Made by a program: the position numbers and the translations under genes
The notes under the pieces: model-generated
The model's database searches: none
What the model was told of the DNA's origin: nothing
Seen by the model: the letters and a program-made list of their open reading frames with translations, nothing else
Shown here: in pieces, positions 44,729 through 56,700 of the stretch
How positions within the stretch are numbered: the first letter of the stretch is position 1
How the letters are laid out: the number at the start of each line of letters is the position of its first letter
Origin: Cyrtodaria siliqua
Taxonomy: Eukaryota; Mollusca; Bivalvia; Adapedonta; Hiatellidae
Assembly (NCBI GenBank): GCA_037043455.1
Contig: JAWPHD010000296.1
Location: 310,001-374,000, forward strand
DNA: 64,000 bases
Direction: 5' to 3'

Positions 44729-47700
44729 CTGAAATTATAAATTGTTATTGGTTAAAACAACATAACAATCTTCAAGAGAAAAAATGCTACGAGTTCTTGA
44801 ATTTGATACATGTTATTCTGGTAGGATATATTACATGATTCTGTTATTTAATGTTCATTTACGAATTTTATAATTAAATGCATCATTTCCAATTACACTG
44901 GTGATAGGAAAGTGGGTTACAGTTACTATCCACTGGTGCTGGGGATGTGGTTAGCAGTGCAGGATGTGGTCGGCAGTGCTTATAAAAAGTACTACCCAAA
45001 ATAGTATTTATTTGTTAAAATTATATTTTTGAAGCTTCCTTCATAAAAACGTGCAAAATAAGTAGGATAAAATATCCACCCTGCAACTGTATGAGAGAAA
45101 TTGCACTTATTTTACGTTGTTACGTGACTCCAATAATTATAGTCAACATATTAGCACCTTTTTGCAACATTAGCAATACAATTTATAATGCCAAACCTAT
45201 AGCTGTACTAAATGATTGTTTTAAAAATGTACTCAATAAAGACAGTTTATGAAAAGTTAGCTTTACATTTCTAAATAAGAAATAAATAATGTACACAACA
45301 TCCAAGCATACCATAATTACATACATGCAACACCATAATATCCACATGCATTTTGCAACTGAACTAGTTAAATATAATACTAGATGGGTGCTCTGCGGAA
45401 CACGTGTGTCGCCTTTCAGCGCTTTGTCAGTATATCAAGGTTTTTTGGACCCAGATAAATGACCTTAACAAACAGGCCTGACTAAGTTTTCGTGAAGAAA
45501 AAAAAAAGTATTTAACCCATACAATGACCTTCAATGTGCCCTTGACCTTTATATTTTAGTATGGCCATGTTGATATTGTCATGACAAGTATATATTGAAA
45601 GATTGATGAAGAAATAAAAAGAACTGAGAAAGTTATAACCAACGTTAAGTTTTTGTGAAGAAAACGAGTATTTAACCCATATAATGACCTTCAGTGTAAC
45701 TTTGACCTTTATATTTTAGTATGTTCATATCGATGTTGTCATGATGAGTAAATATTGAAAGTCTGATGAAGAAATATCAAGAAATGAGAAAGTTATAAGC
45801 AACGTTAAGTTTTAGTGAAGAAAAAATGTGTATTTAACCCATATAATGACCTTCAGTGTGACCTTGACCTTTATATTTTAGTATGGTTATGTCGATATTG
45901 TCATGATGAGTATATATTGAAAGTCTGATGAAGAAATATCAAGAAATGAGAAAGTTATAACCAACGTTAAGTTTTTTGTTTAGAAAATGACTTTTAAACC
46001 CATATAATGACCTTCAATGTGACCTTGACCTTTATATTTTAGTATGGTTATGTCGATGTTGTCATGATGAGTATATATTGGAAGTTGGATGAAGAAATAT
46101 CAAGAAATGAGAAAGTTATAGCCAACGTTAAGTTTTCGCGAAGTAAAAACTGAGTATTTAACACATATAATGACCTTCAGTGTGACCTTGACCTTTATAT
46201 TTTAGTATGGTTATGCCGATGTTGTCATGATGCGTATATATTGAGTCTGATGAAGAAATATCAAGAAATGAGAAAGATATAAGCAACGTTAAGTTTTCGT
46301 GAAGAAAAAAATGTGTATTCAACCTATATAATGACCTTCAGTGTGACCTTGACCATCATATTTTAGTATATATTGAAAGTTTGATGAAGAAATATCAAGA
46401 AATGAGAAAGTTATAGCCAACGTTAAGTTTTTGTGACGGAAAAGGCGACACAAAAAGGGTGGTCCGCGGAACACTTGTGTTGTATGCTATGTGCTTAGTT
46501 ATGAGCTAGGTCAGGTTGCAGGTTAACGTTTTATGAAAAGGAGCATATTTCTGATGAAATGAAAGTCCGAGTTACTTGACACGTGAAACAACTTCCTTGG
46601 GGGGTAAGATGAAGATGTTTATGAAGTATCACATGCTTTTCAAGCTATGGCCATGGTCAGATTGCAGGTTAAAGCTTTTCAAGATATGGCCACGGTCAGA
46701 TTGCAGGTTAAGGCTTTTCAAGCTACGGCCATGGTCAGATTGCAGGTTAAGGCTTTTCAAGCTATGGCCACGGTCAGATTGCAGGTTAAGGCTTTTCAAG
46801 CTATGGCCACGGTCAGATTGCAGGTTAAGGCTTTTCAAGCTATGGCCACGGTCAGATTGCAGGTTAAGGCTTTTCAAGCTATGGTCACGGTCAGATTGCA
46901 GGTTAAGGCTTTTCAAGCTATGGCCACGGTCAGATTGCAGGTTAAGGCTTTTCAAGCTATGGCCACGGTCAGATTGCAGGTTAAGGCTTTTCAAGCTACG
47001 GCCACGGTCAGATTGCAGGTTACGGCTTTTCAAGCTACGGCCACGGTCAGATTGCAGGTTAAGGCTTTTCAAGCTACGGCCACGGTCAGATTGCAGGTTA
47101 AGGCTTTTCAAGCTACGGCCACGGTCAGATTGCAGGTTAAGGCTTTTCAAGCTACGGCCACGGTCAGATTGCAGGTTAAGGCTTTTCAAGCTACGGCCAT
47201 GGTCAGATTGCAGGTTAAGGCTTTTCAAGCTACGGCCACGGTCAGATTGCAGGTTAAGGCTTTTAAAGCTACGACCATGGTCAGATTGCAGGTTAAGGCT
47301 TCTCAAGCTATGGCCACGGTCAGATTGCAGGTTAAGGCTTTTCATTCAAGCTATAGCCACGGTCAGATTGCAGGTTACAGCTTTTCAAGCTATGGCCACG
47401 GTCAGATTGCAAGTTAAAGACAATTGGATGGCCATCTTTTAAAAAAGATCCAAAATGGATGGGATACTGTCAAAAGAAAGTGTCAACCAAATGTATATTT
47501 TAGACTTCTTTTCGAAATTTGGATGATGTGATAAAATGGCTTATTTTACAAAACAACTTTAAATATAAAGTGCACAATTTCTACCATTAAGTATTCTTTC
47601 TAATATTATGTTCACATCAATAGTGTTGAAATACTGTCATGTACTATTTGTTTGACATTGCTCGTGCCTAAAATAAGTATTTGGTTGAAGAACTCACTTG

Positions 47701-50700
47701 ACCATAATCCCAGCGATTTTGGATTTTTTTCAAAGATGGCAGACCAATAGTCCTTAAAGTGTGACAGACAGACGGACGGCAACGACAGATGACGGACAAA
47801 GTGATCCCTAAGTGTCTCCAATGGTATGCAGGCAACATAAAAACTATTTTGGTGAAAACATGTAACACCATAATTTTGTTGTAATTTATTGTACATGTAA
47901 CAAATGTATTTTGATGTCCAAACACCGTAGTAAAATTTAAGAAGCAAGAAGCATGCAGAGCAGTTTCTTTAATACCATTTTGTGCCATTTCAACTTTCAA
48001 AGATTATTAACAAATGAAATGTACCAAAGCTTACAAACAAGAAGCATGCAGGCCATTTAAATAAAATAATATTTGCACACAGTCTGTATAATGGATGATG
48101 CTGTATGAACTTCAAGAAACGGAAAGCTAAGTAAAGTATAAATACTTCTGCCTCAGATTTTCTCTAAACTACCATTCTTGTTTTCATATTGCTATCTTAC
48201 TAAAACCGTTTAAAGAACAAAGGAAAAGAAAGTCTGTGTGGTTGATCTGTGATACAAATGTTGGTGTAAAGGATTACCTAGCGGATGTGCAGCTTAAATA
48301 TATACCAGTCCAAAATGTAAGTTACAGACAATAATAGTGGCCTATTTAGGAATTAATCATAGAGATCATTAAGTATACATGAATAATACAAGATTACAGA
48401 GCAGATAATGTCTTTGTTTGTTTTATTGTATTGTGTCATGTAGTAGACTTTTAATCAAAGTATACTTTGTTACACGGAATTCATAAATGTTGAAGTTTCG
48501 CTTGAAAAGGTCAAGCCTTTTCAGTATTGTCTTTAATGTTATAAAGAGATTGCAATGTTTAAAGCCTAAGTTTGCTCACCTGCTTGAGCCAAATAGTATA
48601 AATATTTTACAGCCAAAATGCTTTTTCCATGTTAATTCTTGTCCCAGACCAACTTGGAGTGGTCAAAGTTGATTTGCAATGGATGAAGAGGTTGCTATGC
48701 AGTGGACCACAGTTGGAGTGGACCACAGTTGGAGTCCACTCCATTTGAGTCCACTCCAAATGACTCCAATGAGATTTGTAAATTTTAACTATCCACTACA
48801 AATGACTCCACAGAGATATAGTATTGTATCTACCCACTCCAAACCACTACCAAGAGATGTATTAATTTAGCTATCCACTCCAAATAACTACAGAGATGAT
48901 CTGATTGTTGTCCACTCCAGGTGACTGCACACTGATGTTTCTTTTTCAAAGTATTTCTGCTTGTACATTACAGCATGTAATTTGTCATGGTGTATTTTTT
49001 TAATCAAGTCTAGCATATTTATTTACCCTTTGCTTCAAGGAGGATTTTGTTTCTATCTCTTCAAAATACTGATATAAAAGGATATAATAGCAAGACATAC
49101 TGTGTTATTTATAATGCTTATTCGCTGAATAAAACAAAATGTTTCAACAGTTATTCATTTTGATGATAAAAAAAAATAAAAAAATCTGAGGACTTAGACA
49201 TCGTGCAAATTAAAAAGGTTCTTTACTTGAAATAAAAGAAATGAAGATCTTCTGCATTTAAATATGAAAATACACTTTTGGACTTGTATCCATTATGTAA
49301 ATAATAAATATTAATTCATTTTTCAGTTATTTATCTTTGCGAGATTGAAATCAATTAAAATTACATCTGAAAGCAATTATGAATAATTATGAACTCCTCG
49401 TTTGCTTTAACCCATACCAAGCCGTACGTCTATATTAAATGGACTGTGCCCTTTCATTATAAATAACAGAAATCAATATTTAAATCTTCTAAATAAACTA
49501 TTTCCTGAACAATAATTAAACAAAAGTTTCATATCCCTGCGAAACGTTACCATGGTCAACTATGGTCAACCTCTGCCAACCAGGTGCACATGAACCATGG
49601 TTGGCAAAGGTCAGATGCTAGAAGTCCATGGTCAATCATGGGATCCAAGATTTCATGTTAGGCGGATCCCAAGTTTGGTATCTCTAAGTGTTATTGTATT
49701 GAAAATACGGTCTGGACAAGATTTTCTATGACAGAGGTCACAGGTCAAGGTCAAGGTCATAGTGACATAGCTCAGGGACAGCAGAAAATTAAGAAATCTC
49801 AAATAACTATAGTTAGCCTGAATAATGTTGCTATACACTTTCAGTGTCTTAATTTACATTTATCCAACAGATTAAAACAATTTTTGGATAGAAACTCTAA
49901 ACAGGTTTTCAAATTTGTGATACAGCAGAAGTTTTCATTTGCTCTATCAAAAGCAACTTTCACAGATATACAGTACATCTTTTTTATGTACTAGTTGAAT
50001 TGTCTTAAAAACAAAATTTGGCTGAAACAAGGGTAAATTTGTGACCCACATAAAAACTGAGCTAAATGCAAATGTATAAATTGTCTATTAACAAGAAATG
50101 TGTCCATGGGATACGGATGCCCCCACTGCCAACCATCTGCCTAACTGTGGCCTTTACCTTTGAGGCACTGACATGATTCTTGCAAAAAACACATATTCTC
50201 ATTGTGATGAACATTTGTGTGAAGTTTTGACTCATTAATGCCCTTCAGTAGTTTTGGACTAATGGCTGACATGAAAAAAATAACATTTGACCTCCGACTG
50301 TCACCTTGACCTTTGAGGCACGGACATGATTCTTGCGCATGACACACCTTCTCAATTTGATGAACATTTGTGTGACGTTTGACGCAACTCCCTTCAGTAG
50401 TTTCCAAGTAACGGCCAAGACATGATTTTTTTACCTTTGACCTCCAACTGTGACCATGACCTTTGAAACACTGACATGATTCTTGCACATGTCACGCCTT
50501 TTCATTGGGATAAACATTTGTGTGAAGTTTGATGCAACTCACTTTAGTAGTTCCCAAGTAATGGCCGAGACATGATTTTTTTTTTAAGATTTTCTGACCT
50601 TGGACCTCCAACTGTGACCTTGACTTTTGAGGCACTGACATGATTCTTGCACACAACACACCTTCTCGTTGGGATGAACATCTGTGTGAAGTTTGACGCA

Positions 50701-53700
50701 ACTCACTTCAGTAGTTTCCAAGTAATGGCCGACACATAATTTTGAGGCACTGACATGATTCTTGCACACAACACACCTTCTCGTTGGGATGAACATCTGT
50801 GTGAAGTTTGACGCAACTGACTTCAGTAGTTTCCAAGTAATGGCCGACACATAATTTTGAGGCACTGACATGATTCTTACACGCGACACATCTTCTCATT
50901 GTAATGAACATTTGCATGAAGTTTGAAGCAACTCCCTTAAGTACTTTCCAAGTAATGGCTGAGATATGAATTTTTTACCTTTGACCTCCAACTGTGACAT
51001 TGACCTTTGAGGGACTGACATGATTCTTGCACGCTACACACCTTCTCAATGTGATGAACATTTGTGTTTAATTTGACCCGACTCCCTTCAGTAGTTTCCA
51101 AGAAATGGCTAAAACATTTGTTTCATGATTTTTTTTACCTTTGACCTCCAAATGTGACCTTGACCTTTGGGATATGGTCAGGATTCTTGCATGTGACATA
51201 CCTTCTCATTGTGATAAACATTTGTGACCAGTTTGACGAAATTGCCTTCTGTAGAATGGCTTAGACACGATTTCGGACGAACGCATAGAAGGACGGACAC
51301 ACGGACAGTGCGATTAAATAAAATGTGCAAAGAGCAGGTCAAGGTCAGTCATGGTGACCTATTTTTGGTAGGATTATGAAGTAGGTGTCAATATATACAC
51401 ATGTGCACATAAAGTTTGAATAATGGCACCAACGAAAACCTTAAATGTGAAACATTGTTGCCTAGATATGAAACCTTAAGTTCAGATTCAGATTTGATTT
51501 TTCCCTGTCTGGATTGATGACATTCAATCTTGCATTGACATGTGTATGATAAATATTATTACATGACAAGCATTTTCAGAGCCTTTTTTTTATAGTGATA
51601 CTGTGCTTAAATATTTAGTAATTAGTTCAGCTTGATAAAATTAATTTCAGGTTTTTTTTTTTTTTATAAATTGTCTTTCATGGTTATAAAGAGACTGCAC
51701 TCAATGAGTGGTGTAAAAGGTGGAAAACAGATTTTTATAACCACAAAAAGGAATTCATTATGCAACTTAATGTTTTCCGATAACTTCTGTAACTGAATCA
51801 GTTCATATGCATATATGTAGCAATACTAGCAATACTGAATGTCAGAATATTAAAAAAAATACACAGAAGTCCAATTTAATAGGCTATTGTTCTACCAACT
51901 ACATGCTATGTTGATTTGACAGTCCCATAGAAAACCTACTTGAAACTTTATTTTAGCATTGGTGACCATCTTGGAGTTCACAGGAAGTTAAATTTAAATA
52001 TAAAGAATATTACTTTGAAATTTTACAAGTTGTCATGAAAACAAGTTTCCAAATGGACGGACAAAGTACATGTACCATGTCAAAAGCTCTGCTAATATGT
52101 GATAAGTTGTCAATGTACCATGTCAAAAGCTCTGCTAATCTGTGATAAGTTGTCCATGAACTATGTCAAAAGCTCTGCTAATCTGTGATAAGTTGTCAAT
52201 GTACCATGTCAAAAGCTCTGCTAATCTGTGACAAGTTGTCAATGTACCATGTCAAAAGCTCAGCTAATCTGTGATAAGTTGAGCTAAAAGAAGTGTCTTA
52301 ATAAATTGTCTATCCTGTTACTCCAGTATTATATACATTATTATCAGTGTTAAGTTTGTAAACTTTTAAAGAGTAAACTTAAAGTGCAATGGTGAGGTAG
52401 TTTCCAGTATGCGTAAACACAGACATATTAATAAACAGCTAGGAAACTTCCTATCTTAACCAAGGAAGTAACCAAAATAGTCTCACGTGGCACCTTAACT
52501 TTTCCTTCCATCTTCTCTCTCAATTCTTCACTGAGTTTGATAAAAATACATTCGAAAGATTCATAGTGAATAGCAAAATGGGATTATAATATTATGTTTA
52601 TTTTTAAAATAAGAAATTGTATAAAAAGAGGTTTTGACATAGTCAAAGTTTCCGTCACTCCTTTGCTCTAAATGTAAGTGAAAGCAAAATACTATCATTG
52701 GAAAGAATATTAAATTTGTGATGGTATTTGGCATGAATGAAACTTGTATCTATAAAACTCTTCATGATATGTGTGTTTAAAGCCGGATTTTTTTTGAAAT
52801 TTAAATAATTATCATAGTGTCCAATCTATTTGTTATTAGGTCTGTGGCGTAAAGAACTACATAGTAAGGGTGAGGTAAGCATGGTAAGGTGAAACAGTAT
52901 TTCACTCCCCAGATGGAAACTCTTGTGAAACAATAATTAAAGGTTTTATTAAAGGAAAATATTTATAGGAATTACTTACCCCTCGTAATTTTCAAATACA
53001 GTTTGTCTTATACTGAAATCATGCAGACAGGTATTTCATCAAGCTGTCATTCCATGCATTAAAATGAAATAATTCACACCGCATTAGCACTTATCAGTGT
53101 TTGATGTTATTTTGCTGGATGAATTAACAATTGACACCGTTTTCAAAAAGTTTACACATGAAAAAACTCTAAACGGAGGAACTACTTTTCTAAGTGGAAT
53201 TATAAGGATTGCATTTATTAGTTATGAAGTTTATGCAAGTGTTAATCAAATCGAACACAAATTTAACCCTTAACCCGCTACATATATATAATGGACTGTT
53301 CTTTCTTTGAATTAAGACCATTCCATGTCTGTGACAAAGGGGTGTTTTGGGGGAAATGACTGATTACCAGCCGGACATTGTAAACCCTGATCAGCCTGCG
53401 AGTAACTCTCAAGCTGATCTGGGTTCAGCCTGCGAGTAACTCGCAGGCTGATCTGGGTTTACAATGGATGCAAAGGCTATTATAGTCATGCTAAGTGGGT
53501 TAAGGGTTAACATTTTCAGTTTTGTGCCCGATCATAGAGTTCATATAAAACAGGAGTATCAAAAAACTTAGGTCTTTTGGAACAAATAAAATAATTATGC
53601 ATATATATAATAGTATATTGGGTACAAACTAAATAATTATATATACTCTGTAAAAAAAGTTTTGGACCATGGCAGTGTTCGAACCTGTACAATGATCGCT

Positions 53701-56700
53701 GAACCTTGACATTCGACCATAACCCTTATTATCTCAGTTGATAATTCAAAATAGATCAACAATCAACAATAATTATCGTTTACAATGAAAGTTTGCGAAA
53801 AAATAATAATCTTTTTATTGGTTACTCGAATGTGTCCATAACTGATACTTTTTATGGACTTTGCAACATTTTTTACAGACCCTTTGTGTGTTCGCGATAT
53901 TTTTTTAAAATCAAATCTTGTTTGGAATTTAATGTTTCTGGTACCAAATTAACCGGGTAGGTTAGACCTTGTTTACTGAAAAATGATACTTAAATTCTGT
54001 CCACTAGTTTTATTTTTATATGACTTTATATACCCTGGTCCAAAACTTTTTTTTTACCGAGTATAGTATGTGAATGAATAAGTATAATTCATACATCATG
54101 TATATATACTAATAAATCTACCATAACCAGATTAATAAGCTCTTTATCCTTATTACCAGTACATCTGCTCAGATAATGAACCCTAATCTGGTTTAATAGT
54201 AAGTTAATCGTAAGCATAATTACTAGTACATCCGCAGGTACAGGTATTCATAAATGTACTCTAGGATATAATCTGGTTAGCATGGTTAGTATCTTAGTCA
54301 TAGAAACAGGAAAGGCCAGACATAAATGTGAGTGTTTCCCCTAGAAGCCCCATTATGTGGTCCGAGTATTAATTTCATACCCCATCCAACCCCTTCTCCA
54401 AGAAGCGAAAAGCTTAATTTCGGATTAAAAATTTGCATATTGTAAAATAAAAACATTTAATAGGTCATTTTAAACAGGTTATCGCATTTTTTCAGTAAAA
54501 TATGTTTTTAAACGTGTTTTATTGTCGAAATATCTGTTATAAAATTCTGCTAAATTAAGCTTTCCCATCGCCTAATGGAATTAAGGCAGGACCACGTAAT
54601 GCTGTAAAAATTATGTATTTTTTAAACTAGATTTTTGTTTGTTTTTGTATTTATTTCTAGTACCAGATAGGCAGAAATAAAAATAGATCCGTTTATTTTC
54701 ATTATTTTTTGAAGAGTCCGTGCCAAAAAAATAGGGCCTGTAATGCTAGCGGGAACACACTTTCTCTGAATATTCATGTTGTGTGTACAGGTTTTTTTCT
54801 AGCTTTAAATATTCATGTTCTGTGTATGGAATATGAATATTCATGTTGTGTGTACAGGTTTACTAGCTAGCTCTAAATATTCATGTTGTGTGTACAGTTT
54901 TTTTTCTACATTTAAATATTCCTGTTCTGTGTATGGATTTACTTGCTAGCTCTAAATATTCATGTTGTGTGTACGGGTTTACCTGTTAGTTCTAAATATT
55001 CATGTTCTGTGTACAGGTTTCCATTCTAGCTGTGAATATTCATATTGTGTGTACGGGTTTATTTGCTTGCTCTAAATATTCATGTTGTGTGTATGAGTTT
55101 ACTTGTTAGCTTTAAATATTCATGTTGTGTGTACAGGTTTCCATTCTAGCTGTGAATATTCATGTTGTGTGTATGGGTTTACTTGCTCGCTCTAAATATT
55201 CATGTTGTGTGTATGGGTTTACTTCTAGCTCTAAATATTCATGTTGTGTAAGGGTTTACTTCTCGCTCTAAATATTCGGGTTTACTTGCTCGCTCTAAAT
55301 ATTCATGTTGTGTATGGGTTTACTTGCTTGCTCTAAATATTCATGTTGTGTACCGGTTTACTTGCTAGCTTTAAATATTCATGTTGTGTGTATGGGTTTA
55401 CTTCTCGCTCTAAACATTCATGTTGTATACGGGTTTACTTGCTCGCTCTAAATATTCATATTGTGTACAGGTTTACTTGCTTGCTCTAAATATTCATGTT
55501 GTGTACAGGTTTACTTGTTAGCTCTAAATATTCATGTTGTGTATGGGTTTACTTCTCGCTCTAAACATTCATGGTGTGTGTGTACAGGTTTACTTGCTCG
55601 CTCTAAATATTCACGGTGTGTGTACGGGTTTGTTTTCTAAATCTAAATATTTATGTTGTGTTTATGGTTTTCTCGCTAGTTCTAAAAATTCATGTTGTAT
55701 GTACGGGTTTAATTTCCAGCTTTGAATATTCATGTTGTACATATGGGTTTACCTTTTTTTTAGATTCATGATAGGAAGACAACCTTTATATCTACAAAAG
55801 GGGAAACAAGAAACTAAAATAAATACTATTACAAAAAATATTATATGTTACAAAAGACAGAATTGAAATGAAAGTCCAGCCATTCAGAATATGACAAGTA
55901 TATGTAATCAAAACATGCACTGAATGCATTTGTAACAACTAATAAAGAACTAGACCAGTTGCCGGTAGTAAAAGGGACCACAGCAAGACACTTTTGAAAT
56001 TGAACACCCACTCATAGATAAAAAATGGAGTTTAAAGAGTGTTTTTTTGGAAAATAGGGTTCACCCATAGATGTTTATTAAATTGCCTTCCTGGAGTCCT
56101 GGGTTTGTTCTGAATATATTTAAAATTAAACTCTCTTTAAAGTCAATTTGCTCTATTAAGTCTATATTTGATTATTAAAATGGAACCTTTACAGTTTTAA
56201 ATCTTTTTGAGTTATGTTTAAATACCAGCAACCATCCAATCAAACACACACAAATCAACAGTCATGACAAATTAATAACATTTCTTAAATCACAACCAAA
56301 CATGCAATCGTTTTTCACTAATTCAATATAGTCTGCTATCTGCTTTATCAACCTTTAGTGTTCCATTTTCTGTTCGAGAAATAACTTGTATTGTCAAGAG
56401 AACTTAGTCTAACTCTTGTAGTTTCTCTCTATAATATTTTTTGTAGAGGCATTGCTCTTGTGAGGGTTACTCTTTCAAAATAGGTTGTGTAGAGATAAAC
56501 ATTAAATTATTATTAACTATTTTATTCCCTGATTCAAACAATTTAAGAAAATCTCCTTTCACAACAGTAGCTAATGATTCTGTGTATATATTTTCAGGCT
56601 TTTATTGTTTGCACCAATATTAACAAACCGAAAGTATTATACTAAAGAAATTTATTCCCACTATTTGAAAGTTATAGAACAAGCAAACAGAAACACATTA

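Noticed and set aside
46576..47442. 288-aa plus-strand frame of [13 protein letters not shown] repeats, and its 256- and 238-aa shadows
   Set aside because: It follows a 39-bp minisatellite exactly, is open in three frames on both strands, and has no non-repeat domain.
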